Positions 16,944-26,101 of a stretch of 64,000 nucleotides of DNA are shown in pieces. A program made the translations under genes and the position numbers. The notes below the pieces were generated by a model, which ran no database searches, was not told the origin of the DNA, and worked only from the letters and a program-made list of their open reading frames with translations. How positions within the stretch are numbered: position 1 is the first letter of the stretch; the number at the start of each line of letters is the position of its first letter. This DNA comes from Gillisella vitis (GTDB lineage: Bacteria; Pseudomonadota; Alphaproteobacteria; Rhizobiales; Rhizobiaceae), in NCBI RefSeq assembly GCF_014204625.1, contig NZ_JACHLU010000021.1:1-64000 (forward strand), in the 5' to 3' direction.

Positions 16944-17684
16944 TCAATCTCCGGCGGTGAAGAATTTCCACTTGCCGTCCGGGGCAATGCCAATGCGGAA
17001 AAAGTTGTAATTGCCCGCATCCAGCATGTTTTCATAGTCGCCTGCGGTGACAATGCGTAGCAGCTCAACCTTTTCCTTCGCCGTCAGCGTGTTCAATGGC
17101 TTTTCGGCAAAATAGGGCCAGACATAGGCCTCGTCAGGCGTGCCGGCATTGACGTGCACAAAACCTGCATTCAGCACATCCATCATGATCGCCAGCACTT
17201 CAATGCCGTCAGGATCACCCGATACGCTTTTGATCGTGGCGATTGGGTCACCATTGTCGGACCCCAGCGCCAGAGCTGTCGGCTCAGCCCCCTCAGACAA
17301 CAGGGCGCGCAGTTTTTCAGGATCGCCGGAGGATGCGGCGTCCACCAGTTTTTCACGCAATTTGCGCACCGGCTCCGGGGCTTTGTTGACGTCATACATG
17401 ACCTCAAGTGTGCCCTGTTTTGTATCGGTTGCCGTTACCTTGTTGGTGTCTTCCGGATTGCTCAGCGACGGTTCAGACGCTGTCGGGGCGGCATCTTTCG
17501 CGGGGGCAGCCGGGGTCTGTGCTGGCGCTGTTGCCGCCGGTGCAGCGGCTTTGACGCCGCCTTGAAGCTCTGAGAGAGCCATGCTGGCTGACGGCAGACA
17601 CAGAAAACCTGTGCTGGCCAGCAGGCCAGATAAAACCACCGTTCTGACTGCCTTGAGCCGTTCGGTTCTCACAATGTGCGCCAT
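16944..17684 (-). CDS. Exported hypothetical protein
   Basis: The product has 246 residues. A signal peptide is clear (basic MAHIVRTERLKAVR, hydrophobic VVLSGLLASTGFLCL, likely cleavage after SASMA). An Ala/Pro-rich linker follows (about 45-75). The mature domain begins KAPEPVRKLREKLVDAASSGDPEKLRALL, an ankyrin-like helical start, and ends with FRIGIAPDGKWKFFTAGD. I recall similar periplasmic proteins in other rhizobia but know no function. It is followed 16 bp downstream by the end of the EF-hand/HD block on the same strand and preceded by a small gene. Confidence 0.8.
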   Translation of the reverse strand: MAHIVRTERLKAVRTVVLSGLLASTGFLCLPSASMALSELQGGVKAAAPAATAPAQTPAAPAKDAAPTASEPSLSNPEDTNKVTATDTKQGTLEVMYDVNKAPEPVRKLREKLVDAASSGDPEKLRALLSEGAEPTALALGSDNGDPIATIKSVSGDPDGIEVLAIMMDVLNAGFVHVNAGTPDEAYVWPYFAEKPLNTLTAKEKVELLRIVTAGDYENMLDAGNYNFFRIGIAPDGKWKFFTAGD

Positions 17685-17699
17685 GTTTTGCCTCTGAAA

Positions 17700-17963
17700 T
17701 TACTGAACAATACGCGCGGGAGAAAATTCTCCGGCCAACATGCGGGCACGTAAAGACTCAAGCATGGCTTCTGCACCGTCCTCGCCGTGGATGCGAATGG
17801 TTTCGCGCATGGCAAGTGCTATGGCGGCATCAGCAATAATTTCGGGCTCAATGCCATCGGCCATACCGTCAGCCCAGGCCTCGTTCTGGTATTCGAGGGC
17901 AGCCTGCATCTTTTCATGAACGATCATGTCGTCAATCTCGTTGCGGCGTGGTTCCGTTATCAT
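17700..17963 (-). CDS. Small conserved hypothetical protein
   Basis: The product has 87 acidic, mostly helical residues (MITEPRRNEIDDMIVHEK ... ALAMRETIRIHGEDGAEAM). A GTG at 17969 opens the frame two codons earlier, but the GAGG ribosome-binding site overlaps it and sits 5 bases before the ATG at 17963, which is chosen. It ends 16 bp before the exported-protein gene and is probably co-transcribed with it. No function is assigned. Confidence 0.75.
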   Translation of the reverse strand: MITEPRRNEIDDMIVHEKMQAALEYQNEAWADGMADGIEPEIIADAAIALAMRETIRIHGEDGAEAMLESLRARMLAGEFSPARIVQ

Positions 17964-18062
17964 ATTCACCTCGAAGCAGTCCCTGAATCACCTGTATTGT
18001 TTGACTCTATCAGCCTTTTGACAGGACGGCACGGCTGAATGCATAATCCGATGAATTATTGG

Positions 18063-18476
18063 TTAATTTCCAAAGCGATTTGTCATTTCTTTGATCAGTG
18101 TTGCGCCTTCGGCACGGTATTGTTTCTCAACATCCCGAAGCATCGCCGTACAGGCACCGTGCACAGCGCCAAATGCTCTATAGCCGCGGTTATACGCTGC
18201 TGTCAGCTGTTGTTTTCGTTCAGGCTCGTTTCCTGCATCGAGGGTTAACAGCTTTTCCATGGCAGTCCGCCACTGCGGTTCAGGCTGCTCAGCGCAGCGA
18301 TTGCGCAGATAGGTCACAGTTCCCATGATTTCGGCCAGCCGGTTAAGCTGTTTGTCATAGGGGGTGGCGGGAGTGTCTACCGAGGCACCCTGCGGTCCTT
18401 GCATCTGCGCCTGTACCGCCTGTGGGGCAACAGACAGGCCTATGGCAATGGCGCAAAGCAGATAAAAACGGGTCAT
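18063..18476 (-). CDS. Exported TIGR02301-like hypothetical protein
   Basis: The product has 137 residues with a signal peptide (MTRFYLLCAIAIGLSVAP, cleavage probably after AVQA). The mature part carries YDKQLNRLAEIMGTVTYLRNRC, then CTAMLRDVEKQYRAEG, which matches my memory of the TIGR02301 family found next to NUDIX genes in rhizobia. Two conserved cysteines could form a disulfide. The ORF is open further upstream through the NUDIX gene end, but only the ATG at 18476 gives a signal peptide at the N terminus. Function is unknown. Confidence 0.7.
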   Translation of the reverse strand: MTRFYLLCAIAIGLSVAPQAVQAQMQGPQGASVDTPATPYDKQLNRLAEIMGTVTYLRNRCAEQPEPQWRTAMEKLLTLDAGNEPERKQQLTAAYNRGYRAFGAVHGACTAMLRDVEKQYRAEGATLIKEMTNRFGN

Positions 18477-18532
18477 ACACATCCGTACATAACAACCGGG
18501 CTTGGGTTCCGGGCCTGATTCCTCACTCTGTT

Positions 18533-18958
18533 TTACGTGTCTTCGACCGATTTCACCAGTCTTTCCACGCAATCGAGAACACTCGGAGGGGCGGGAAGCG
18601 TCAAAATATCGCGCGGTGTGTACCAGCCAAGTTCCTTTGCATCACTGCTGGCTTTGGCTGTTTTGGCATCACCATCAATGTCGACCAGAAAAACCGAGAG
18701 GGTGAAATGATGCTCCGCCGGTCCACCTGGGTCAGGATAGAGTGCATAGGTGGCAAAAAGGCGTGGGTTTGTGCCCGTCAGTCCCGTCTCTTCCGCCAGC
18801 TCCCGAATTGCGGTTTCTTCCGGTGTTTCTCCCTCTTCGCCACGGCCCCCCGGAAATGCAAACAGATCTTCTGCGGGAGGCTTCGATCGTTTGACCAGCA
18901 AAAGACGTCCTTCATGACGCACGATGGCCGATGATGCGGGGCGATGCAGAGCTGTCAT
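18533..18958 (-). CDS. NUDIX hydrolase
   Basis: The product has 141 residues. The Nudix box is complete: GGRGEEGETPEETAIRELAE followed by ETGL (about 37-60), matching G-x5-E-x7-R-E-x2-E-E. The enzyme hydrolyses a nucleoside diphosphate linked to another group; the substrate cannot be told from the sequence. It is upstream of the TIGR02301-like gene by 56 bp on the same strand, and divergent from the SRAP gene with 94 bp between starts. Confidence 0.9.
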   Translation of the reverse strand: MTALHRPASSAIVRHEGRLLLVKRSKPPAEDLFAFPGGRGEEGETPEETAIRELAEETGLTGTNPRLFATYALYPDPGGPAEHHFTLSVFLVDIDGDAKTAKASSDAKELGWYTPRDILTLPAPPSVLDCVERLVKSVEDT

Positions 18959-19052
18959 GCGTGATGTTCCAGTGGATATAGTCGTATATTGGAGCCATGA
19001 GTGCTGATTTCAAGAGCTTGACGACAGGGCGCGCCACTGCGAAAACAAACGT

Positions 19053-19811
19053 ATGTGTGGACGTTTTGCCTTGACCACGACCCCGGACGACGTGATGGAA
19101 ACCTTCGGCCTGCATGAGCTTGAGGGCTTTCCGCCACGCTTCAATATTGCGCCGACCCAACCGATTCTGATTGTCGGTGAGGGCGAGATGGTGCAGCGGG
19201 GCAGCAATCTGCCCAGTCGCCGCGCCTTTCTGGTGCGCTGGGGCTTCTTGCCGTCCTGGGTCAAGGATCCGGGCGATTTTCCCCTGCTGATCAATGCCCG
19301 CTCGGAGACGGCAATTGAGAAGGCGTCTTTTCGCAGTGCCATGCGCCATCGTCGCATTCTCATTCCGGCCTCCGGCTTTTATGAATGGCACCGGCCAGCC
19401 CGGGAGAGTGGCGAACCATCACAGGCCTACTGGATCAGACCCAGACGGGGAGGTATCGTCGCGTTTGGTGGATTGGTCGAGACCTGGGCTTCTGCCGATG
19501 GATCGGAAATGGACACGGGGGCCATTCTGACAACCGTTGCCAATGGTGCTGTTCAAGCCATTCATGATCGAATGCCGGTGGTGATCGAACCACAGGATTT
19601 TGCGCGCTGGCTCGATTGCAAAACGCAGGAGCCTCGCAAGGTCGCAGATCTGATGCGACCCGTTCAGGATGATTTTTTCGAAGCTGTGCCAGTGTCCAAC
19701 CTGGTCAACAAGGTTGGCAATAACGGGCCGGAGGTGCAGGCTGTGGTCGAAAGCAAAGTCGCGCTCACCAACAAAAAGCAACCGCCATCGGCACAACTAT
19801 CTCTGTTTTAG
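19053..19811 (+). CDS. SRAP domain protein (YedK/HMCES family)
   Basis: The product has 252 residues. SRAP proteins form a covalent link with abasic sites in single-stranded DNA through the catalytic Cys2, which is exposed after removal of Met1 (MCGRFAL). Other active-site residues are present: Asn in LLINARSET, Glu in SGFYEWHRP, and His in AIHDRMPVVI. Family members guard stalled forks. No LexA-type operator (GTTC-N7-GTTC) is evident upstream, so regulation by the SOS response is not shown. It is divergent from the NUDIX gene. Confidence 0.93.
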   Translation: MCGRFALTTTPDDVMETFGLHELEGFPPRFNIAPTQPILIVGEGEMVQRGSNLPSRRAFLVRWGFLPSWVKDPGDFPLLINARSETAIEKASFRSAMRHRRILIPASGFYEWHRPARESGEPSQAYWIRPRRGGIVAFGGLVETWASADGSEMDTGAILTTVANGAVQAIHDRMPVVIEPQDFARWLDCKTQEPRKVADLMRPVQDDFFEAVPVSNLVNKVGNNGPEVQAVVESKVALTNKKQPPSAQLSLF

Positions 19812-19830
19812 ACTCATAGTCTGAAGACTG

Positions 19831-19971
19831 TCAGGCCGGTTTTTTCTTCACAGATGACTTGACCATCAGTGCGGCTGCGACAACGGCTTTCAGCCCGATG
19901 GGGCCATAATTGTCTGACAGTTTTGCCTGTGCGGCATTGGGTTGAAGAATTGTCTGAATTTTTGCGGTCAT
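19831..19971 (-). CDS. Small basic hypothetical protein (46 residues)
   Basis: A short ORF reads MTAKIQTILQPNAAQAKLSD, then NYGPIGLKAVVAAALMV, then KSSVKKKPA. It has a hydrophobic helix near the C terminus and a lysine-rich end. GAGGAAG lies about 11 bases before the ATG. The composition and codon use look protein-like, and it fills most of the SRAP-pssA gap, converging on the SRAP gene. I cannot name a family. Confidence 0.5.
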   Translation of the reverse strand: MTAKIQTILQPNAAQAKLSDNYGPIGLKAVVAAALMVKSSVKKKPA

Positions 19972-20091
19972 GGTTGTGGTGCTTCCTCAATTGGCAGTCT
20001 TTTGATGGCTGCTCCGTCTGGGAAGAACATGACAAAACCATGACCATGGCAACTTAATTTAAATCAAAGGCTGGCATATTTTGTGAACAGA

Positions 20092-20949
20092 TCAAAGACC
20101 CCGATCCATTCCAGCGGCATTTTGGTCGTGCACTTCTTCATTGACAGTCAATGTGCCGTATTTGCGTTTCCAGGCGCGGGCACCAAACGGCAGAGTGAGC
20201 AGATAGATGATCACCGTGGCGGAAAGAACCTCCCACGTATAGCTCATCAACAGTGCAACATAGAGCACAACGCCAATGGTCAGCGGCAGCACGAGATCGC
20301 GGCGCACTTTTTTCTCGGATTTGCCAGACCAGACGGGCAGACGGCTGATCAGCAGAAATGCAATCAGCATTGTATAAGCCGAGGAGGCGAACGCGAAACC
20401 GGGTGTCGCATCAACGCCCAGAAAACTCAGGTAAATCGGCAGCATCACCAGAAGCGCACCGGCAGGGGCTGGCACGCCGACAAAATATTCTTTCTGCCAG
20501 GGAGCCTTGGCCGCACTCTCTTCCATCACATTGAAGCGGGCGAGCCGCAGACCTGCGGAAATGGCGAATACCAATGCGGCAATCCAGCCGAAAGAATGGG
20601 CCTTGTCGAGAATAAACACGTAGAGCACGAGGCCGGGTGCGACACCGAAATTGACGATGTCGGCCAGCGAATCCATCTGGGCACCAAATTTTGAAGAAGC
20701 CTTCATCAGGCGGGCAATGCGCCCGTCAATGCCATCCAGAAAGGCTGCGATCAGCACCATGCTGACCGCAAGCTCAAATTTGGCCTCGAAAGCAAGGCGA
20801 ACGCCCGTCAAACCAGCACAAATTGCCAGAACCGTGATCAGGTTTGGCACCATCAAACGCAGTGGAATCTCACGCAGACGCGGTCCGCGAGATGCATCGT
20901 TGACCTCCTGAGCGTGGAGGTCTTGCTGGTGTGATGTATCATTGCTCAT
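20092..20949 (-). CDS. pssA: CDP-diacylglycerol--serine O-phosphatidyltransferase
   Basis: This membrane enzyme makes phosphatidylserine from CDP-diacylglycerol and serine. The product has 285 residues with about eight hydrophobic segments. The CDP-alcohol phosphotransferase motif is intact: DGIDGRIARLMKASSKFGAQ continuing MDSLAD (DG-x2-AR-x8-G-x3-D-x3-D). AGGA lies 7 bases before the ATG. It is downstream of psd on the same strand; together they form phosphatidylethanolamine, the substrate for phosphatidylcholine methylation in rhizobia. A RIME-like repeat separates the two genes. Confidence 0.95.
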   Translation of the reverse strand: MSNDTSHQQDLHAQEVNDASRGPRLREIPLRLMVPNLITVLAICAGLTGVRLAFEAKFELAVSMVLIAAFLDGIDGRIARLMKASSKFGAQMDSLADIVNFGVAPGLVLYVFILDKAHSFGWIAALVFAISAGLRLARFNVMEESAAKAPWQKEYFVGVPAPAGALLVMLPIYLSFLGVDATPGFAFASSAYTMLIAFLLISRLPVWSGKSEKKVRRDLVLPLTIGVVLYVALLMSYTWEVLSATVIIYLLTLPFGARAWKRKYGTLTVNEEVHDQNAAGMDRGL

Positions 20950-20975
20950 GCCGAATTCCTGTCAGGCTTTATAGC

Positions 20976-21069
20976 CTGTCCGGTTCAGATTGAACCAGAC
21001 AGACTCTAAACGTCTTTGTTTTCGTTTGTCTGATCGGGAAAACGGTGACCCGTTTTCCCTGACAAACTT
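20976..21069. repeat. RIME-like rhizobial intergenic repeat, copy 1
   Basis: The repeat carries the characteristic pieces TCAGATTGAACCAGACAGAC, CGTTTGTCTGATCGGGAAAA and CCCTGACAAACTT in that order, matching my memory of RIME elements. It lies between psd and pssA. Inverted segments (GAAAACGG / CCGTTTTC-like) allow a hairpin in the transcript. Confidence 0.7.
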
Positions 21070-21080
21070 GAAAATTTCGA

Positions 21081-21779
21081 TCAGCTACGACGGCTGATGA
21101 CCGGGCCTTTGGCAGAGCCATATTCTGCAATCACCGTTTCGCCACCGACAGAACGTTGGCCAAGCGCCACCCGTGGCTCTGCACCGGCTGGCAAAAACAC
21201 ATCCAGCCGCGAGCCAAAACGAATAAGGCCAAAGCGTTCGCCGGGTTCCAGCGCCTGCGAGGGCGTTGTCCAGCAGACAATGCGCCGCGCGACAAGACCG
21301 GCAATCTGCACCACGCCAATCGTGCCGCGCGGGCTTTCAATCACCAGACTGTTACGCTCGTTATCAATGCTGGCCTTGTCCAGTTCTGCATTGAGGAACT
21401 GGCCTTCGCGGTAAACCACATGGTTGACCTTGCCCCGCACTGGGGCGCGATTGATATGGCAATCAAACACATTCATGAAAATCGTGATGCGCAGCATCGG
21501 TTCGGTCGAAAGCTGCAATTCTGCGGGTGGCACCACCATCTGGATGGAAGAGACGCGGCCATCGGCCGGGCTGATCACCAGATCATCATCCTGCGGTGTC
21601 ACCCGTTCGGGATCGCGGAAGAAGTAAGCGCACCACAGGGTCAGAACCATGCCAACCCAGAAGAGTGGCTCCCAGATCCAGCCAAGCACCAGAGAGCCGG
21701 CAAAAAAGGCGGCAACAAAGGGGTAGCCTTCCTTATGCACGGGAACAATGGTGTTTCTGATGGTATCAAACAACGACAT
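21081..21779 (-). CDS. psd: Phosphatidylserine decarboxylase proenzyme
   Basis: The product has 232 residues, the short bacterial type. It self-cleaves at a Gly-Ser bond to make a pyruvoyl cofactor and converts phosphatidylserine to phosphatidylethanolamine. The cleavage site is in RFGSRLDVFLP (Gly189-Ser190). SPADGRV and the His in NVFDCHINRAPV give the other active-site residues. Two N-terminal hydrophobic stretches anchor it to the membrane. RIME-like repeats flank the gene on both sides. Confidence 0.95.
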   Translation of the reverse strand: MSLFDTIRNTIVPVHKEGYPFVAAFFAGSLVLGWIWEPLFWVGMVLTLWCAYFFRDPERVTPQDDDLVISPADGRVSSIQMVVPPAELQLSTEPMLRITIFMNVFDCHINRAPVRGKVNHVVYREGQFLNAELDKASIDNERNSLVIESPRGTIGVVQIAGLVARRIVCWTTPSQALEPGERFGLIRFGSRLDVFLPAGAEPRVALGQRSVGGETVIAEYGSAKGPVISRRS

Positions 21780-21805
21780 CGGCGGGGCTTCTCCTGAAAA
21801 ACGCG

Positions 21806-21908
21806 AGAGTCTGTCAGGTCCATATTGAACCAGACAACCTCTCGATTCCTTTGTTTGAGTTTGTCTGATCAGAAAAACCGGTGACCACTTTTTCCTGACA
21901 AACTCTAG
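21806..21908. repeat. RIME-like rhizobial intergenic repeat, copy 2
   Basis: This copy has the same order of pieces as copy 1: GAGAGTCTGTCAGG, TATTGAACCAGACA, TTTGTCTGATCAGAAAAACC and TCCTGACAAACTCT. The outer ends are inverted repeats of each other (AGAGTCTGTCAGG versus CCTGACAAACTCT). It lies between the ABC exporter gene and psd. Confidence 0.75.
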
Positions 21909-21959
21909 CTTGAGTACCTCGAAACGACCTTCGGGGCAATGGTGAGGGCTTTTATAGCC

Positions 21960-23846
21960 TCAGATGGCTGGGGGCAGACGCACAACAACCCCCAATTCGT
22001 CGTTTTCGCGCACCAGTCGTAATTGCTCTTCGGCCTGAATAGCCTCGCGCTGGCGGTTCCACATTGAGGCGTAAAGGCCATTTTGCTCCAAAAGTTGGGC
22101 ATGGGTGCCGCGTTCGGCAATTTCGCCTGCCTTCAGCACAATGATCTCATCGGCACCAATCACGGTGGACAGACGATGGGCAATTACCAGTGTGGTTCTG
22201 TTTTGCGATACCACATCAAGGGCAGCCTGAATATCCTGCTCGGTGGTGGTGTCCAGCGCCGACGTGGCTTCATCCAGAATGAGAATCGGTGGTGCTTTCA
22301 AAACAGTGCGGGCAATGGCAACGCGCTGCTTTTCGCCACCGGACAGTTTCAGTCCGCGCTCGCCCACCATCGTGTCATAGCCATGCGGTAGCTCTTTGAT
22401 GGAGCGGCTGATCTGGGCAATGTCGGCGGCAGCTTCAATCTGCTCCTGCGTGGCATCGGGTCGCCCGTAGCGGATATTGTAAGCAATGGTGTCGTTAAAC
22501 AGCACTGTATCCTGTGGCACCATGCCGATGGCACTGCGCAGTGAGGTCTGCGTCACGGTGCGGACATCCTGGCCATCAATGCGGATCGATCCGCCCTGCA
22601 CATCGTAAAACCGATAGAGCAGGCGGGAAATGGTGGATTTTCCAGCCCCTGACGGGCCAACCACCGCCACTGTCTTGCCAGCAGGCACGGTGAAGGAAAT
22701 GCCCTTGAGAATCGGCCGTGCCGGATCATAGGCGAATTGAACATTTTCAAAAACAATCGCGCCCTTGTCGATGGCAAGGGGCAGGGCATCGTCAGCGTCG
22801 CTCACTTCCGGCTTGACCGCGAGAAGATCAAACATCTGTTCAATATCGGTCAGGCCCTGACGGATTTCCCGATAGAGCATCCCGATGAAATTCAGCGGCA
22901 CTGACAGTTGCAGCAGCAGTGCGTTGACAAAGACGAAATCGCCAATTGTCTGATCGCCGCGCTGCACGGCCATGGCCGACATCACCAGCATCACCGTCAT
23001 ACCAACGCCAAAGATCAGCCCTTGACCAAAATTCAGCCAGCCAAGCGAGGTCCAGACTTGTGTTGCGGCCTTTTCATACCGCGCCATGGACGCATCAAAG
23101 CGGCGGGCTTCCATGGTTTCATTGCCGAAATATTTGACGGTTTCAAAATTCAGTAGAGAATCAATCGCTTTGACATTGGCGTCGGTGTCGCTGTCATTCA
23201 TGGTACGGCGGATGGCAATGCGCCAGTCTGAGGCCTTGACGGTGTACCAGCAATAGACAACCACCGTGATGGCGGTGACGGCGAGATAGGAAAAACCATA
23301 ACCCCACCAGAAAATCACCGCTGTCAGTGCAAATTCAATCACGGTGGGAATGGAATTGAGAATGGTGTAGCGGACAATGGTTTCAATGCCTTTGGTGCCG
23401 CGCTCGATAATGCGCGACAACCCGCCGGTTTTGCGCTCCAGATGAAAGCGCAGCGAGAGCTGGTGCATATGCACAAAGGTCTTGTAGGCCAGACGCCGCA
23501 CCGCATATTGGCCGACACTGGCAAACAGCGCATCACGCAACTGGTTCAGCCCCCATTGCAGAATGCGTGCGAGATTATAGGCCAGCACCAGCATGACAGC
23601 AGACAACAGGAAAACCGGCAAAAGCCCGTTGGCATCCATTTTGCCATTCAGCGCATCGGTCGCCCATTTAAAAAAATAGGGCACGAACATCAAAACGGCC
23701 TTGGCCACGACCAGAATGACACTGGCCCACACCACCCGCATTTTCAGATCCATGCGCTCGGCTGGCCACATATAGGGCCAGAGATTGCGGATTGTCTGCC
23801 ACGGATTGCCAGCGTCAGGAGAGACGGTCTTGACCTTTTGATGCAT
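21960..23846 (-). CDS. Atm1-type ABC exporter (fused permease-ATPase)
   Basis: The product is a half-transporter of 628 residues that would act as a homodimer in the inner membrane. The N-terminal half holds six membrane segments. The C-terminal ATPase has Walker A GPSGAGKST, signature LSGGEKQRVAIART, Walker B ILILDEATSALD and the switch His in VIAHRLSTV. The permease start (PYMWPAERMDLKMRVVWASV) and overall pattern resemble ATM1/HMT1 exporters of glutathione-linked metals or persulfides. The ATG at 23846 is preceded by AGGA; an upstream GTG at 23876 has no site. It is upstream of psd on the same strand, as in other rhizobia. Confidence 0.88.
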   Translation of the reverse strand: MHQKVKTVSPDAGNPWQTIRNLWPYMWPAERMDLKMRVVWASVILVVAKAVLMFVPYFFKWATDALNGKMDANGLLPVFLLSAVMLVLAYNLARILQWGLNQLRDALFASVGQYAVRRLAYKTFVHMHQLSLRFHLERKTGGLSRIIERGTKGIETIVRYTILNSIPTVIEFALTAVIFWWGYGFSYLAVTAITVVVYCWYTVKASDWRIAIRRTMNDSDTDANVKAIDSLLNFETVKYFGNETMEARRFDASMARYEKAATQVWTSLGWLNFGQGLIFGVGMTVMLVMSAMAVQRGDQTIGDFVFVNALLLQLSVPLNFIGMLYREIRQGLTDIEQMFDLLAVKPEVSDADDALPLAIDKGAIVFENVQFAYDPARPILKGISFTVPAGKTVAVVGPSGAGKSTISRLLYRFYDVQGGSIRIDGQDVRTVTQTSLRSAIGMVPQDTVLFNDTIAYNIRYGRPDATQEQIEAAADIAQISRSIKELPHGYDTMVGERGLKLSGGEKQRVAIARTVLKAPPILILDEATSALDTTTEQDIQAALDVVSQNRTTLVIAHRLSTVIGADEIIVLKAGEIAERGTHAQLLEQNGLYASMWNRQREAIQAEEQLRLVRENDELGVVVRLPPAI

Positions 23847-23917
23847 TGCGCTTGTTCCTGCTGAGGCACCGGGCACACGGGAATGGCCGGGCTGGCCCTG
23901 AAGAGGGCCTTTCAGAC

Positions 23918-23941
23918 GAAACGGCCCAATCGGGCCGTTTC
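23918..23941 (-). terminator. Hairpin after the LysM gene
   Basis: A perfect 10-bp stem GAAACGGCCC (23918-23927) / GGGCCGTTTC (23932-23941) with a 4-base loop lies between the LysM gene end and the ABC exporter start. It lacks a clear U run, so termination may be partial. Confidence 0.55.
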
Positions 23942-24021
23942 AGTCTTGTTTCTCTTATATAGTCAGCAGAGCCGTTATTTTCAATTCCAGCTCTGCTCTC
24001 CGATAATCGGTCATCGGGTTC

Positions 24022-25944
24022 TTACTGCTTGTGCCGATACATCCATTTGCGGTGGATTGCCTCAGCCTCATCCTCTGGCAGCGCCTTGTCTGGCACGGTA
24101 AAGGTCTGGCCTGGCTCAATCAGATCGGGATTGCTGATCTGTTCCGCATTGGCCAGATAGATGGTCGTATAGCGCACACCCTGACCATAAACCCGCCGGG
24201 AAATCTGCCACAGCGTGTCACCACGGCGGATAATGACAGTGTCATTGCTCTGTTGAAGCGGCGCTTGTGAAATGGTTGGTGGTGCAGAGGGATCGGTTTG
24301 CACAGGTGCATCCGTTGCCGCCACCTGATTGGAACTCGGCATTGGTTCCAGTGCTGCCTGCACCAGTTTTTCCAGCTCAGGCAAGGCAGCGACCATGCTT
24401 TTGACCGATGCAGGTTCCACTTTTTTCAGGGCATCCAGCGCTTTTGCGGCGTTGGCGGCCATGCGCAGCATGAAGCTCGTGTCGGGTGCGCTGGTGCTGG
24501 GGGTGGGCCGGAAATCGGCAACAGCCTTCAGGGCAAATTCCACTGCCGAGCGCGATGCGGCCAGACTCTCCATTGTTGGTGTCTTGCCGTCCGCAAACAG
24601 ATTGCTCAGCAGCGCAAAGGATTTGGCCAGCGTGTCACGTTGGCGGTCAAACAGGTTGCTGTCCACCGCGGCCGGGCTGCCTGGAGCGCCTGTGGCAGGC
24701 GGCTGCTTTTCGGGCGCAACCACCGAAACCTGATCGCCCGCCGGGCGGTTGAACGGCACCGAGGCACGCAGCGTAACTTTGCCATTGGCATCTTTCAGAT
24801 CGACGCTGATGATATGTTGGCCAACGGAAATTGCGATTTCGCCCTCGACCACAAAATGGCCTTTCGCGTCCACATCGGAGGAGCCGATGGACTTTCCATC
24901 GACATAGGCCGTCACATTGCGGCCTTTGGGGGCTGTGCCCGCCACAAAAATCTTGTCGCCTTCCAGCTCAACCGCAGTGATCTGCAAATGTTCGGCTGGC
25001 ATTGTGGCCTGTGCCTGTGCCGTTGCGGGTGTGGCGGATGCGCTCTGCTCCGCTGGTGAGGCAGGAACGCGCGCCTGCTTGTCGCCACTGACCTGTTCCG
25101 GCACGGTCATCAGACGGCTTGCCTCGCCGGGCTTGCTCACCATGGCCAACGCATCGCCATTTTGGGTGTCCGGAACAGAAATGGTTGCCTGTTCCTGTGA
25201 TGTCATCACAGTGCCATCCTTGGATGTGGCTTGCAGATCAAGCGTATGCTCACCCGCTTTCAGCGGTGCATCAAGCACGATGGCAAAATCGCCATTGGGC
25301 GATACGGTTGTGGTTGCAATCGTCTTGTCGCCATCTTTGATCTCCAGCTTGCTGCCCGGTGCGGCATTTCCGGCAATCACAGTCGAGCCGTCTTTTTCAA
25401 CGCGCAACACGTCAAATCTCGGTTTGCCGTCATTTTGCGCGGCAAGCTCCGGTTCGCCATGCAGCGCACGGCTGATATTGACGATCATGCCCGCCGCCTC
25501 TTCGGGCGAGGAGGGGAGTTTCAGGGCCAGTTGCAGTGCTCTTGCGGCTGTGGCTTTTGCCTTTGCCACGCTTTGGGCAAGGCTTGCCTCGAGATTGGCA
25601 GGTGTTTCCATCTCGGCCAGCGCCCGAAGCGCCGTCATGGCCGCAAGGCGGCTGGCCGCATAGACATCGGCGGCTGGTATTTTTTGATCTGCAAACAGCT
25701 GTTCCAGCGCGGCAACAGATTTTTCAGCGTCCTTGGAAAGCCGTTCCATCTTGCCACGGGCTACCTGGTCGTCAGCCACAACCACATCTGGTTTTGCAGC
25801 TGTCGTTTGTGGCGCTTGCGCCGGTGCCAGAGGCTTTTGCGCGGTCTGATTGGTTCCGCGAATCTGCGGAAGCACGAAAAACACCATTAATATTGTCGCT
25901 ATGGCAAGCACGCCCAAAGCCAGCCAACCGGCACGGTTTTTCAT
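24022..25944 (-). CDS. LysM peptidoglycan-binding protein with Ig-like repeats
   Basis: The product is an anchored envelope protein of 640 residues. An N-terminal membrane segment (AGWLALGVLAIATILMVFFV) is followed by a Pro/Ala-rich linker and a helical region (about 60-160). At least two Ig-like or bacterial-adhesin-like beta domains come next (VEKDGSTVIAGNAAPGSKLE and VAGTAPKGRNVTAYVDGKSI). The protein ends with a LysM domain (RRGDTLWQISRRVYGQGVRY ... NPDLIEPGQTFTVP). LysM binds peptidoglycan; the rest is probably a spacer or scaffold. The ATG at 25944 follows GGAGACC; a longer frame to 26016 places the membrane segment too far inside. It is divergent from the LOG gene. Confidence 0.85.
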   Translation of the reverse strand: MKNRAGWLALGVLAIATILMVFFVLPQIRGTNQTAQKPLAPAQAPQTTAAKPDVVVADDQVARGKMERLSKDAEKSVAALEQLFADQKIPAADVYAASRLAAMTALRALAEMETPANLEASLAQSVAKAKATAARALQLALKLPSSPEEAAGMIVNISRALHGEPELAAQNDGKPRFDVLRVEKDGSTVIAGNAAPGSKLEIKDGDKTIATTTVSPNGDFAIVLDAPLKAGEHTLDLQATSKDGTVMTSQEQATISVPDTQNGDALAMVSKPGEASRLMTVPEQVSGDKQARVPASPAEQSASATPATAQAQATMPAEHLQITAVELEGDKIFVAGTAPKGRNVTAYVDGKSIGSSDVDAKGHFVVEGEIAISVGQHIISVDLKDANGKVTLRASVPFNRPAGDQVSVVAPEKQPPATGAPGSPAAVDSNLFDRQRDTLAKSFALLSNLFADGKTPTMESLAASRSAVEFALKAVADFRPTPSTSAPDTSFMLRMAANAAKALDALKKVEPASVKSMVAALPELEKLVQAALEPMPSSNQVAATDAPVQTDPSAPPTISQAPLQQSNDTVIIRRGDTLWQISRRVYGQGVRYTTIYLANAEQISNPDLIEPGQTFTVPDKALPEDEAEAIHRKWMYRHKQ

Positions 25945-26101
25945 GTCTAAGGTCTCCACGCGGAAGATTCCGCCATATCCATTGGAATTGCTAGCGTTTC
26001 CCATGGCTTTTAACAAGCTATGTAAGGAGTTTGTGCATCATCATCCAAGACTATTCGTCAATTTTGTTGACCGCCGCGTCTTCCCGTTGTCATTTCATGC
26101 A

